Origin: BOG-908 sp965199235
GTDB taxonomy: Bacteria; Pseudomonadota; Alphaproteobacteria; Acetobacterales; Acetobacteraceae
Length of the DNA stretch: 64,000 bases
Reading direction: 5' to 3'
NCBI GenBank assembly: GCA_965199235.1
Contig: CBDAQU010000002.1
Coordinates: 1,426,001 to 1,490,000, forward strand
Positions 52,008 to 61,564 of the stretch are shown in pieces. The stretch's first letter is position 1, and every line of letters begins with the position of its first letter. Below the pieces are notes generated by a model that was not told the origin of the DNA, ran no database searches, and was given only the letters and a program-made list of their open reading frames with translations. Both the position numbers and the translations under genes were made by a program.

Positions 52008-53089
52008 CCCGAGGCGCGGCATTCGGGCTTGTTACAGCGCTCCTCGTTGCGTCGGGGGTTTGCGGCACTGCGGCCCCACTTCCCCCTTTCGACCCGCTCG
52101 CCACTCCGGCAAGCCTGAATGCGCATGCGTCGCGCGCGGTGTTGCTCGACGTTACCGCGGCGCCGGGTGGGCTGCTGGTGGCAGTCGGCGAGCGCGGTGT
52201 GATTCTTACCTCCAAAGATAACGGTGTTACCTGGAAGCAACAGAACTGTCCCGTGAGCGTCACGTTGACCACGGTGCGGTTCGCGTCAGCCCTGCAGGGT
52301 TGGACCGCAGGACACAGCGGCATCATCTTGCATACCGAAGATGGTGGCGACAGCTGGACCCGGCAGATGGACGGCGTAAAAGCGGCTTTGCAGGTCTTGC
52401 AGGACGCAAAATCGGCGCAACAAGATAAGACGGCCCAGGTTGCTGCGGCACAACTCCTGATCAGCGACGGACCGGACAAGCCGTTTCTCGGCCTTGCCTT
52501 CAAGGATGCGCAGCACGGCCTGGCGATCGGCGCCTACGGCTTGCTTTTCGCGACCGATGACGGTGGCGCACGTTGGCGTTCGCTGATGCCGAACCTGCCA
52601 AATCCAGATGGTAAAAACCTCTACGGCATTGCCTGGACCGACGACCGCGTGGTGATCGATGGCGAGATGGGCGGCTTGTTTGAATCCGTCGATAACGGCG
52701 TGCATTTCAAGGCGGTTGACAGCCCCTATCAGGGCAGCTTCTTCGGCCTGCTCGCGGCCGGAGCGGACAAGATATTCGCCTATGGCCTGAAAGGCCACCT
52801 TTTCGACTCAACCGACGATGGCAAGAACTGGTCGTCCATTAATGCCGCAACGGGGGCCTCGTTGTCAGGCGCTGCCAGGCTTAGGGATGGCAGCGTGGTC
52901 GTCGTCAGCGTTGCCGGCGACCTCGTGTGCGAACAGAAGGGCGCGCGTGATTTCGCGCGCGTGACGCTCACAACCGCCTACCCGTTCACCGCCGTGACGC
53001 AGGCCGGGAACGGCGCGCTCGTGCTTGCCGGCGTCCGGGGTGTCACACGGATCGATAATTTCTCCTGCACCGTCGGCGGCGCGTCGTGA
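52004..53089 (+). CDS. YCF48-like exported beta-propeller protein
   Basis: 361 aa from a TTG overlapping the DUF1329 stop (TTGA). Signal peptide (FGLVTALLVASGVCGTAA). Five Asp-box motifs mark the blades: SKDNGVTW, TEDGGDSW, TDDGGARW, SVDNGVHF, STDDGKNW. It resembles the YCF48/HCF136 group, which in bacteria commonly lies in DUF1302/DUF1329/MMPL operons with an unknown partner role. No active site is expected. It overlaps the MMPL gene by GTGA. Confidence 0.85.
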   Translation: MTRGAAFGLVTALLVASGVCGTAAPLPPFDPLATPASLNAHASRAVLLDVTAAPGGLLVAVGERGVILTSKDNGVTWKQQNCPVSVTLTTVRFASALQGWTAGHSGIILHTEDGGDSWTRQMDGVKAALQVLQDAKSAQQDKTAQVAAAQLLISDGPDKPFLGLAFKDAQHGLAIGAYGLLFATDDGGARWRSLMPNLPNPDGKNLYGIAWTDDRVVIDGEMGGLFESVDNGVHFKAVDSPYQGSFFGLLAAGADKIFAYGLKGHLFDSTDDGKNWSSINAATGASLSGAARLRDGSVVVVSVAGDLVCEQKGARDFARVTLTTAYPFTAVTQAGNGALVLAGVRGVTRIDNFSCTVGGAS

Positions 53090-55524
53090 GCGTGCACGCT
53101 ATCGACGTGAACACAACACAGTCGTCGATCGAGAACTTCGACTCGCGCTCTGGCTCCTTGCTCGAACGACTGCTGTTCAACAATCGCGTTCTTGTGCTGA
53201 TGCTTTGTGCGGCAGCAACCATCCTGCTGGGCTGGCAGTCAACGCGGCTTCAGCTGCGGGCCAACTTCGAACGGATGATCCCGACGCAGCATAGCTACGT
53301 CGTGAATTTTCTGGCGCATGAGGGCGACCTGCGCGGCTTGGGCAACGTGCTGCGTATTGCAGTCGCAACCGACCACGGGACCATTTTTGATGCCGGCTAC
53401 ATGGAGACGCTGAAGCAAATCAACGATGCAGTGTTCCTGATCCCCGGTGTCGACCGCTCGTTCATGAAATCGCTTTGGACGCCCACGACGCGTTGGCTTG
53501 CCGTCACCGAGGACGGCCTGGACGGCGGACCGGTGATACCCAAGGGCTATGACGGTTCTGGTGTCTCGATGGACCAGTTACGGCTCAACGTGGAGAGGTC
53601 GGGCGAGATCGGCTCGCTTGTATCGGGCAACCTGAAATCTTCCATAGTGCTGGTTCCGCTCGAAGCACGCTATCCAGACGGCTCTCCGATCGACTATCGC
53701 AAGTTGTCCCGCTCCATCGAAGGAATACGCGCCCGCTTCGAAACGCCGACGCTGCATCTGCACATAACGGGTTTCGCCAAGGTGGTGGGCGACCTGATCG
53801 ATGGCATGAGGCAGATAATCGGTTTTTTCGCACTTTCTGTCGCCATCGCGGCCCTCGTGCTCTATTGGTTCACCCGATGCGTGCGCAGCACGGCGCTGGT
53901 CGTCACCTGCTCTGCGGTGGCCGTGGTGTGGCTGCTCGGCATCCTTCCCATCATCGGCTACGACCTCGACCCTTACTCCGTGCTGGTGCCGTTCCTGGTG
54001 TTCGCAATAGGCATGAGTCACGGCGCGCAGAAGATGAACGGCATCATGCAGGATATTGGGCGCGGCACGCCCAAGCTGATAGCTGCCCGTTTCACCTTCC
54101 GCCGGCTGTTCATGGCAGGGCTGACCGCCCTGCTGGCGGACGCGGTCGGTTTTGCGGCCTTGATGGTCATCAACATCGAGGTGATACGAGACTTGGCCAT
54201 CACCGCGTCGATCGGTGTCTTTCTGCTGATCTTCACCAATCTTGCCTTGTTGCCGGTGCTGCTGTCCTTCGCTGGCGTGAACGCAGCGGCCGCCCGCCGG
54301 AGCCTGGCCCAGGAGGGCGAGGCCGGCGGCCGCAAGCCGGCGCTGTGGCATTTCCTGGACCTGTTCACGCTTCCCAAGTGGGCGCGCGTCGCCGTGATCG
54401 GCGCCGTTGCGCTCGGCGCCGTCGGCTTCGTGGTGAGCTTGCGGTTGCAGGTGGGGGATCTCGACCCCGGCGCGCCGGAGCTTCGGCCCGGCGCACGTTA
54501 CAACCGAGACAACGCGTTCATCCGGCAGAATTATGCGACGAGCAGCGACGTACTGGTCGTGATGGTGACGACACCGCCGAACGAGTGCGCGAGCTACTCG
54601 ACCCTGCTGAAGGTGGACCGGCTGGAATATCTGCTGCAGCAGCAGCCGGGCGTGGAGTCAACCTCGTCCTTCGCAGGCCTGACCAAGCGGTTGTCCGTTG
54701 GGTTGACCGAGGGAAATCCGAAATGGTACGAACTCTCTCGCAACCAAAGCAGCCTTAATTCCGTGACGACGCGGGCGCCACGCGAGATGTACAACGACGA
54801 TTGCAATTTCCTAGCAATCTACGCCTACCTGGCGGATCATCGCGCTGCCACCATCACCGAGGCAACCAATCTGGTAGAGAAGTTTGCCGTGGATAACAAT
54901 TCGGGGCAGGTCAAGTTCCTGCTAGCAGCAGGCAACGCCGGCATCGAGGCTGCGACGAACATCGTTGTCAAGAAGTCGAACCTTGAGATGCTGAGCCTGG
55001 TCTACGCAGCTGTCACGCTGCTCTGTTTTCTAGCCTTCCGTTCTATCCGCGCGGTAATCTGCGCAATACTTCCGCTGATGCTGACCTCCGTGCTATGCGA
55101 GGCGCTGATGGTGATGCTCGGCATCGGCGTGAAAGTGGCGACGCTGCCGGTGATTGCACTCGGCGTGGGCATTGGTGTCGACTACGCGCTCTACATCCTG
55201 ACGGTCACCCTCGCTCGCATGAAAAAAGGCGAGTCCTTGTCGGACGCCTATTACAGCGCGCTTCTCTTCACGGGACGAGTCGTCGTTCTAACCGGGATAA
55301 CCTTGGCACTTGGCGTGGCGACTTGGGCGTTTTCCTCGATCAAGTTTCAGGCCGACATGGGCATCCTGTTAGCCTTCATGTTCATCTGGAACATGCTTGG
55401 CGCTCTGGTTCTGTTGCCGGCTCTGCTGCAGCTGCTGTCTCCAAGCCGCAAGAGGTCGGCACAGTGGCAGTTACGACAGGAATCGTCTGCCGGCCACGCG
55501 TTACAGCCTGAACATCGCAGTTGA
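53086..55524 (+). CDS. MMPL/RND-type transporter
   Basis: 812 aa from a GTG that overlaps the YCF48-like stop. Two sets of transmembrane helices, each with a sterol-sensing-like or MMPL core; the second has GVGIGVDYALYILTVTLARM (~698-717), the family's proton-relay region, and the first AIGMSHGAQKMNG. Large periplasmic loops between TM1-2 and TM7-8. Belongs to RND permeases that handle hopanoids, lipids or hydrophobic molecules. With DUF1302, DUF1329 and YCF48 it forms a trans-envelope set, presumably importing or exporting the cluster's hydrophobic substrate. Confidence 0.88.
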   Translation: MSVHAIDVNTTQSSIENFDSRSGSLLERLLFNNRVLVLMLCAAATILLGWQSTRLQLRANFERMIPTQHSYVVNFLAHEGDLRGLGNVLRIAVATDHGTIFDAGYMETLKQINDAVFLIPGVDRSFMKSLWTPTTRWLAVTEDGLDGGPVIPKGYDGSGVSMDQLRLNVERSGEIGSLVSGNLKSSIVLVPLEARYPDGSPIDYRKLSRSIEGIRARFETPTLHLHITGFAKVVGDLIDGMRQIIGFFALSVAIAALVLYWFTRCVRSTALVVTCSAVAVVWLLGILPIIGYDLDPYSVLVPFLVFAIGMSHGAQKMNGIMQDIGRGTPKLIAARFTFRRLFMAGLTALLADAVGFAALMVINIEVIRDLAITASIGVFLLIFTNLALLPVLLSFAGVNAAAARRSLAQEGEAGGRKPALWHFLDLFTLPKWARVAVIGAVALGAVGFVVSLRLQVGDLDPGAPELRPGARYNRDNAFIRQNYATSSDVLVVMVTTPPNECASYSTLLKVDRLEYLLQQQPGVESTSSFAGLTKRLSVGLTEGNPKWYELSRNQSSLNSVTTRAPREMYNDDCNFLAIYAYLADHRAATITEATNLVEKFAVDNNSGQVKFLLAAGNAGIEAATNIVVKKSNLEMLSLVYAAVTLLCFLAFRSIRAVICAILPLMLTSVLCEALMVMLGIGVKVATLPVIALGVGIGVDYALYILTVTLARMKKGESLSDAYYSALLFTGRVVVLTGITLALGVATWAFSSIKFQADMGILLAFMFIWNMLGALVLLPALLQLLSPSRKRSAQWQLRQESSAGHALQPEHRS

Positions 55525-55545
55525 AGTCTTAGATGGAAGTAGCCG

Positions 55546-55818
55546 ATGAAATCTTTTGTAGCCTGCCTGGTGTTCTGCATGCTGATGGCGAGCGTGACGC
55601 AAGCGCAGCCCCCGCAGCCGCAGCCGCAGCCGACTACAGGCAAGTCGCGCTCCTCTTCAGTGACCATCCAGAAGGGAGATGCGGTGCGGACCGGTGAAGC
55701 CAAGCCAGGCAAGGCTGCGCAAAGAGCAGGAGAAGGAACGTTCGGTGAGAGCCGAACCGCAGGTTCGCTGGCCCCTCGCCCGACCCAGCCGACCCCAACC
55801 GGTCAACCGCCCCAATAA
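55546..55818 (+). CDS. Small exported proline-rich protein
   Basis: 90 aa, 21 nt after the MMPL stop. Signal peptide MKSFVACLVFCMLMASVTQA, then a proline/glutamine segment (PPQPQPQPTTG) and a basic, glycine-rich low-complexity tail. No fold is expected; perhaps a periplasmic linker or peptidoglycan-associated peptide. Last gene of the envelope operon. Confidence 0.6.
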   Translation: MKSFVACLVFCMLMASVTQAQPPQPQPQPTTGKSRSSSVTIQKGDAVRTGEAKPGKAAQRAGEGTFGESRTAGSLAPRPTQPTPTGQPPQ

Positions 55819-55856
55819 TCTCCGGTATCAGCCTAACCAATGCACGGGATCCTAGC

Positions 55857-57107
55857 ATGTCTGCAACCCAGATTCCTGTAACTTCGGCCGGCCGTGCGGT
55901 GCCTACCTTCGACGGCGATTTCTGGTCCGACGAGGTGCTGGCCGATCCATACCCAACATACAAGCGGCTTCGGGAGATAGGCCCCGCAGTCTGGTTCAGC
56001 CAGCACGGCGCCTGGGCACTGACCACTCATGCAGCCGTGCGGGAAGGGTTGAGGCTAGGGGAGGTGTTTTCGTCGGCAGAAGGCGTCACCATGAACGACG
56101 CGATGAACGGAATGTCGAGGGGCGTGATGCTTGCTTCGGACGATCCGTATCACCGTGAACTTCGTTCGGTGTTCTCCCGTCCCCTGATGCCTGGCGCGCT
56201 GGCCCCGCTCAGGGCGCGCCTGTCAGACTTGTCGGAATCGTTGGTCGAGAGACTGGTCGCCAGGCGCTCGTTCGACGCAGTCACCGAACTTGCTCATCAC
56301 CTTCCGCTGTCCGTGGTGACGGAGTTGGTCGGTTTGGGGGAAGAAGGCAAGTCGAACATGCTGGCTTGGGCGGTCGGTATCTTCAACGCGTTCGGCCCGG
56401 ATACCCACCCGAGGACCTTGTCAGGCATCGAAATCACACAGCAAGCCTTCGCCTACCTGGCCACCATGGACAAGCACACGTTGACGCCGGATGGCTGGGG
56501 AATGAAACTGTTCGAAGCGTCCACACGCGGCGAACTCAGCGAACAGTCCGCTAAGGGAATGCTGATGGATTATCTCGGGCCAGCGCTCGACACCACCATC
56601 AACGCCACCAGCAGCGCCGTCTGGCTGTTTGCTCAAAATCCCGAGCAATGGGACAGGTTGCGGGCCGACCCCACACTCATCTCGGATGCCATCGACGAGG
56701 TGCTGCGCCTGGAATCACCGATCCGCGCCTTCTCACGCTACGTCACACGCGACCATAGGATCGGTGACGTCGTCCTCGGGGCAGGGTCTCGCGCCCTTGT
56801 GCTCTACGCTTGCGCCAACAGGGACGAGCAGAAATATGTCAACGCTGAACGTTTCGACATCGGGCGCAAGCCTCGCGATCACCTGGCGTTCGGCCATGGA
56901 ACGCATACATGCGCCGGCATGCATCTGGCCAAGCTGGAAATGACGGTGCTGCTCGAAGCCTTGATTAAACGGGTCAGGCGATTTCATATCCGCGAGGAGA
57001 AACGCGAGCTGCATAACACCCTGCGCGGCTTGGCCCGGCTGGTCGTGGACATCGAACCGATTGATGCAGCCGGTTGTGGTGTTAGCGGGCACGCGATCGC
57101 TGCGTAA
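55857..57107 (+). CDS. Cytochrome P450
   Basis: 416 aa, soluble bacterial class. Heme-binding FGHGTHTCAG (Cys352), ExxR in DEVLRLESP (~283), I-helix LGPALDTTINATS (~242) with the acid-Thr pair, and an N-terminus without a membrane anchor. The next gene, 12 nt downstream, is a VanB-type reductase with FMN and a plant-type ferredoxin domain, so it is probably its electron donor, the arrangement that in CYP116B enzymes is fused in one chain. Likely hydroxylates or O-demethylates the pathway substrate. Substrate unknown. Confidence 0.92.
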   Translation: MSATQIPVTSAGRAVPTFDGDFWSDEVLADPYPTYKRLREIGPAVWFSQHGAWALTTHAAVREGLRLGEVFSSAEGVTMNDAMNGMSRGVMLASDDPYHRELRSVFSRPLMPGALAPLRARLSDLSESLVERLVARRSFDAVTELAHHLPLSVVTELVGLGEEGKSNMLAWAVGIFNAFGPDTHPRTLSGIEITQQAFAYLATMDKHTLTPDGWGMKLFEASTRGELSEQSAKGMLMDYLGPALDTTINATSSAVWLFAQNPEQWDRLRADPTLISDAIDEVLRLESPIRAFSRYVTRDHRIGDVVLGAGSRALVLYACANRDEQKYVNAERFDIGRKPRDHLAFGHGTHTCAGMHLAKLEMTVLLEALIKRVRRFHIREEKRELHNTLRGLARLVVDIEPIDAAGCGVSGHAIAA

Positions 57108-57119
57108 GGGCAAAGATCG

Positions 57120-58130
57120 ATGGATGAATACACGCTAGTCGATCCTGTGCGGATAGGCGGACCTCAGACGTGCGACTGGCTTGACGTGCGCGTGAAACGC
57201 AAGTCGCACGAAGCGTATGGCATCTGCTCGGTCGAGCTCGTGACAAAAGATGGCGGTCCGCTCCCGAGCTTTGAGGCGGGCGCGCACATCGACCTTGATT
57301 TAGGCGGGGGCATCGTCCGGCAATACTCGCTCTGCAACAATCCTGCTGAAACGCACCGCTACGTCATCGCTGTGCTGAGAGAGGCGTCGTCGCGCGGCGG
57401 CTCGGTGGCCGTTCACGATGCTCTTTCAATTGACCATGTGTTGCGGGTGAGTCAACCACGCAACCATTTTAGGTTGACCGAGACGGGCGGCCGAAGCCTG
57501 CTGTTCGCCGGTGGAATCGGTGTCACACCTCTGCTTGCAATGGCAGAACGATTGCATACCTTGAACACTGACTTCACCCTGCACTACTGCGCGCGTTCTC
57601 CCGACCGCATGGCGTTCTTGGATCGATTGCGGTCCAGCCCGTTTGCCAACCGCGTGCGGACCTATTTCGACAGCGACCCGGCCGAGCAGCATCTTGATCC
57701 CTCACTTGCGCTCGCGGCGTCCGAGCCGACCGACCACCTCTACGTCTGCGGGCCGGGCGGCTTCATCGACTGGGTTCTAAGCCAGGCGCGCTGTGCGGGG
57801 TGGAGCGAGGCGCAGCTTCGCCGTGAGTACTTCACACCGCCAAGCGTAGTCGCCGCGAGCTTGGACGCGTTCGATATACAGTTGGCGAGGTCACGAACAA
57901 CCCTCCACGTGCCAGCGGACAAGTCCATTGCGGACGTGCTGATCACCCACGGCATAGACGTCCCGATGTCGTGCGAACAAGGCGTATGCGGCACCTGTCT
58001 GACACAGGTTCTTCAAGGCCTTCCAGATCACCGCGACTTTGTTATGACCGATGCCGAACACGAGACGAATACGCAGATGACGGTTTGTATCTCACGATCC
58101 AAGAGCAGCCTTCTCGTTCTCGACCTCTAA
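57120..58130 (+). CDS. Phthalate-dioxygenase-reductase/VanB-type oxidoreductase
   Basis: 336 aa. FMN-binding RQYSLCNNP (~75), NAD-binding FAGGIGVTPLLAMAE (~128-142), YVCGPGGFID (~207), and a C-terminal [2Fe-2S] domain with cysteines 285, 290, 293 and 323 (MSCEQGVCGTCL ... TVC). Such proteins pass electrons from NADH via FMN and the cluster to an oxygenase. The gene follows the P450 by 12 nt; no Rieske oxygenase gene is nearby, so the P450 is the likely partner. Confidence 0.92.
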   Translation: MDEYTLVDPVRIGGPQTCDWLDVRVKRKSHEAYGICSVELVTKDGGPLPSFEAGAHIDLDLGGGIVRQYSLCNNPAETHRYVIAVLREASSRGGSVAVHDALSIDHVLRVSQPRNHFRLTETGGRSLLFAGGIGVTPLLAMAERLHTLNTDFTLHYCARSPDRMAFLDRLRSSPFANRVRTYFDSDPAEQHLDPSLALAASEPTDHLYVCGPGGFIDWVLSQARCAGWSEAQLRREYFTPPSVVAASLDAFDIQLARSRTTLHVPADKSIADVLITHGIDVPMSCEQGVCGTCLTQVLQGLPDHRDFVMTDAEHETNTQMTVCISRSKSSLLVLDL

Positions 58131-58207
58131 CGCCTTGCACGCAGGATGGAAGCGCCTGGTTCATCGATGGGTCGATGACGCTGCGCCACCGGCAAACGGA
58201 GACTCAC

Positions 58208-59101
58208 ATGATACGCGCATTTCGGCTAGGCTACATAGAAATCGGAACCAATGCGTTCGAGGCTGAGCAGCACTACTACGACCAGACGATCGGGGCGACG
58301 CTGTCGCTCACCGACGGCAACGCCAGCTATTTTAGCCTGGGACTGGATCACCATAATGTTGCCCTGGTTCGGGCTGACCGCTCCGAACTGAAGGCGCTCG
58401 GGTTGTGGGTGGCCGGCGGCACCGCTTCGGACATCGCTGCGGATCTGAGCGCGCGCGGCCTGAACCCGCGGATGCAGCACGACTCCCGTCCGGGCGTTGC
58501 CGAACTGGTGGCGGTGGAGATCCCAGGCGGAATCGAGCTGCATCTATTCCCCGAGATGCAGCGCACCTCTCCAGGCTTCCGCAAGCAGGGTGTCGCTCCC
58601 GTCGGTCTGGGACACGTCGCGCTCGCATCTGCGGATGCCCCTCGCGCGATCGACTTCCTTGAAAATGTGTTGGGGTTCCGCACGACGGATTGGATCGATG
58701 AGCTTGCGACGTTCATGACCTGCAATCACGATCACCACGTGGTCAACATAATCCGGGCGCCAGTGCCGGCCGCGAAGGTGCATCACATCGCGTTTGGTCT
58801 GCGGGACGCGGGACAGCACTACCAAGCAGCCGACATGCTTGGCGCATCAGGCCTTCCTATTGTGTGGGGACCATCACGGCATACCGCCGGGCATAACTAC
58901 GCCTCGTATCATTTCGATCCCTCAGGCTACCTGATCGAGTTCTACTCAGACATGGACATCTTCATCCCCGAGCTGAACCATTTCGAGCCACGGCCTTGGC
59001 ACGACACGCTACCCCAGGTGCCCAAGGTTTGGCCGGCGGCGGATTTGAGTACGTGGCGCACGAAATTCGCGTTCGACTTTACCTCGATCCTGGCAATCTG
59101 A
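58208..59101 (+). CDS. Extradiol ring-cleavage dioxygenase (VOC superfamily)
   Basis: 297 aa from the ATG at 58208. Two VOC domains as in type I extradiol enzymes: the N-terminal domain lacks the metal ligands, the C-terminal one has His136 (LGHVALAS), His192/193 (VHHIAFGL) and Glu244 (YLIEFYSD), giving the Fe(II) facial triad. Also HTAGHNYASYHFDPSG typical of 2,3-dihydroxybiphenyl/catechol 2,3-dioxygenase types. It opens a catechol ring produced by the hydroxylases. Usual length. Confidence 0.9.
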   Translation: MIRAFRLGYIEIGTNAFEAEQHYYDQTIGATLSLTDGNASYFSLGLDHHNVALVRADRSELKALGLWVAGGTASDIAADLSARGLNPRMQHDSRPGVAELVAVEIPGGIELHLFPEMQRTSPGFRKQGVAPVGLGHVALASADAPRAIDFLENVLGFRTTDWIDELATFMTCNHDHHVVNIIRAPVPAAKVHHIAFGLRDAGQHYQAADMLGASGLPIVWGPSRHTAGHNYASYHFDPSGYLIEFYSDMDIFIPELNHFEPRPWHDTLPQVPKVWPAADLSTWRTKFAFDFTSILAI

Positions 59102-59130
59102 CAGAACCCCGGGCATCGACAGCGCACCGC

Positions 59131-60735
59131 ATGACAGACTGCTTCGATTTCGTTGTCGTGGGCCTGGGGCCATCGGGTCTAATGGCGGTCGCATACCTGG
59201 CCCAGAAAGGCTATTCTGTGGCAGCGGTCGAGCGGTATGAGGCGCTGTACGGGCTGCCCCGCGCGGGCCATGTTGACCACGAGATCGTGCGTTACCTCCA
59301 GGAACTCGGCGTCGCCGACATGTTCCTGGAAAACGCGCACATGGCGGCCAGCTACAGGTGGTTCAACGGGCAAGGCGATGTGCTTCTCGACCTACCGGCG
59401 GAGGCAACATCGCTGTCGGGATTTGCTTCGGACTACATGATGTATCAGCCTGATCTGGAGGACGCGCTACTGCACGCGACCGACCGAGCACCAAGCAGGC
59501 CAGTGATGTTCAGAGGTCACGAACTGGTCGCGTTCAGCCAGGACTCATCGTCGGTCTCTGTCGAGGTTCAGCGCCGCGAGGCCGGCACCGATGGCCGAAT
59601 GGCTCCTACGGGCGAAAGCAGGTGTTTGCGGGGCCACTACCTTCTCGCCGCGGATGGCGCCCGAAGCTCCGTGCGCCAACGCCTCGGCATCACGCAACGG
59701 GATTTCGGGTTCAACGAGACTTGGCTCGACGTCGATGTCAGGCTCAAACGAGCGCGCCGGGAGACCGAGCCGCACCAGATCTGTGATCCGCGCCGCCCAA
59801 TTTACGTCGGGCCGCTGGGCCGCAGGCATCATCGCTGGGAGTGGGCCATCAGGCCGGGCGAGAACTCGGCCGACTTCATGGTGCCGGAGAAGGCCTGGCA
59901 ATTATTGGCCGAGCAATCGGTCACTCCCGACGATGTCGAAATCGTGCGCCAGCAGGTCTACACGTTCGAGGCGCGTGTCGCCTCGAGATGGCGGCACGAC
60001 CGCGTTTTTCTCCTCGGCGACGCCGCGCATTCCATGCCGCCCTTCATGGGCCAGGGTGCCTGTTCCGGCATGAGAGATGCTGCGAACCTTGCCTGGAAAC
60101 TCGACTTGGTCATGCAAGGCCTGGCCTCAGATGCATTGCTCGACACCTATCAGGCCGAGCGCGAGCCGCACACGATCCGTTGGATAGAGTTGTCGATCCA
60201 CACCGGAGCCGTTTCCTGCACCCTGGATCCCGAACGCGCCGCGCAGCGAGATGCCTTGCTGTTGAGCGGCAATGCGCCGCCGATGCTGGACTTTCCGGTA
60301 TTGACCGCTGGTCTGCTGTCTGGGTTGGACGGCGGTGAACGGCAACCGCTCGTCGGCACTTTGTTTCCGCAACGTTTGGTATCTCGCGATTCCGAGCAGG
60401 GATTTTTTGACGACATCGCCGGTCGCGGTTTTCTTCTGGTGTGCATCGCAGAAATTTTCCGTCCGGCGGGATGTGAGAGTGAAGCATTGCTGAACCGGTT
60501 GGGTGGCCGGGTGGCCGTCCTATCGTCTGAACGCGGCAAAGGCGGCCTGCTCGACATGACCGGCTTCTATGATCGCTGGTTCAAGGAGCACGGCGTCGTC
60601 GCCGTCCTGATCCGACCCGACTTCGTCATCTATGGCGTCGCACAGTCTTCTGAGGAGGTGGCCGAGCTTCTGGCCGGTCTCGCCAAGGCGCTTGCAGCAC
60701 CCCCGAAGCGGGTCAGGGAGGCCGTTTATGACTGA
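59131..60735 (+). CDS. FAD-dependent monooxygenase, MhpA-like (second)
   Basis: 534 aa from the ATG at 59131, 30 nt after the dioxygenase. FDFVVVGLGPSGLMAVAYLA (~5-24) and GDAAHSMPPFMGQGACSGMR (~297-316) are the FAD motifs; the ring-hydroxylase segment HQICDPRRPIYVG matches the same position as in the gene at 45804. The two are clear paralogues of low identity, so they probably act on different intermediates. This one overlaps the lactonase gene by 8 nt. Confidence 0.9.
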   Translation: MTDCFDFVVVGLGPSGLMAVAYLAQKGYSVAAVERYEALYGLPRAGHVDHEIVRYLQELGVADMFLENAHMAASYRWFNGQGDVLLDLPAEATSLSGFASDYMMYQPDLEDALLHATDRAPSRPVMFRGHELVAFSQDSSSVSVEVQRREAGTDGRMAPTGESRCLRGHYLLAADGARSSVRQRLGITQRDFGFNETWLDVDVRLKRARRETEPHQICDPRRPIYVGPLGRRHHRWEWAIRPGENSADFMVPEKAWQLLAEQSVTPDDVEIVRQQVYTFEARVASRWRHDRVFLLGDAAHSMPPFMGQGACSGMRDAANLAWKLDLVMQGLASDALLDTYQAEREPHTIRWIELSIHTGAVSCTLDPERAAQRDALLLSGNAPPMLDFPVLTAGLLSGLDGGERQPLVGTLFPQRLVSRDSEQGFFDDIAGRGFLLVCIAEIFRPAGCESEALLNRLGGRVAVLSSERGKGGLLDMTGFYDRWFKEHGVVAVLIRPDFVIYGVAQSSEEVAELLAGLAKALAAPPKRVREAVYD

Positions 60736-61564
60736 GCGCTCGGTCAGAACGCTATCGGCCGCCGTCGGCTTCCCGGAATCGCCGCGATGGCGCGATGATC
60801 TGCTATGGTTCTCCGACGTGCATGAGTTCAGGCTCAAATGCATCGATGCAGATGGTAAGACGGTTGCGGACATCGCCGTCCCCGAACGCCCGGCCGGTCT
60901 TGGTTTCGCGCCGGACGGGCGTCTGCTGTCTGCTACCGCTTTAGGCCGGCGCCTATACTGGGTGGATGCAAACCACATGGTGCTAGCAGCCGACCTGTCG
61001 GCTGAATGCCGCGGCCTGCTGAACGACATGGTGGTGGACGGGACCGGGCGCGCCTATGTCGGCGATACTGGCTTCAATCTCGGCTCCGGCGAAGAACCAC
61101 GCGCCGGACAGATCTTCGTTTTTGACGAGACACACGGTTTTCGTGTGGTTTGCAGCGACGTTTCGTTTCCGAATGGAATGGCAGTCAGTGCGGATGGAAG
61201 AACTCTCTACGTGTCTGAAAGCCTCGCCCATCGCGTCTCTGCGTTTTCGATCCATCCGAACGGAGATCTCGGCCCACGCGTAACACATGCCGATATCGAC
61301 GGCGTGCCGGATGGTCTGTGTCTTGACGCGGAGGAAGCGTTATGGGTCGCCGATTTTGCTGGTGGCCGTTTTCTGCGTGTGGCTTACGGGGGCGGCATCT
61401 CCGATATTATCCAAGCAGGCCTGCCGCATGGGATCGCCTGCACACTCGGCGGTCCAGATCGTAGTCAGCTTTATCTATGCTCCGCCAAGCGTGAGGAGAC
61501 TGGAGCCTACTCCGGCAAGATCGAAACTATCATTGCTCCAGCAATCGGTTCGGGTTGGCCGTAG
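60728..61564 (+). CDS. SMP-30/gluconolactonase-family lactonase
   Basis: 278 aa from the ATG at 60728, overlapping the monooxygenase stop. Six-blade propeller markers: FPESPRWRDDLLWFSDV with the metal Glu (~18), LNDMVVDGTGRAYVGDTG (Asn ~99), SFPNGMAVSADGRTLYVSES (Asn ~150) and VPDGLCLDAEEALWVADF (Asp ~200). These bind Ca/Zn and open a lactone. It could hydrolyse a lactone formed after ring cleavage. Last gene of the P450-lactonase run on this strand. Confidence 0.88.
   Translation: MTERSVRTLSAAVGFPESPRWRDDLLWFSDVHEFRLKCIDADGKTVADIAVPERPAGLGFAPDGRLLSATALGRRLYWVDANHMVLAADLSAECRGLLNDMVVDGTGRAYVGDTGFNLGSGEEPRAGQIFVFDETHGFRVVCSDVSFPNGMAVSADGRTLYVSESLAHRVSAFSIHPNGDLGPRVTHADIDGVPDGLCLDAEEALWVADFAGGRFLRVAYGGGISDIIQAGLPHGIACTLGGPDRSQLYLCSAKREETGAYSGKIETIIAPAIGSGWP

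Noticed and set aside
53578..54351. 257-codon minus-strand ORF
   Set aside because: Shadow of the MMPL transporter; no membrane or domain features of its own.
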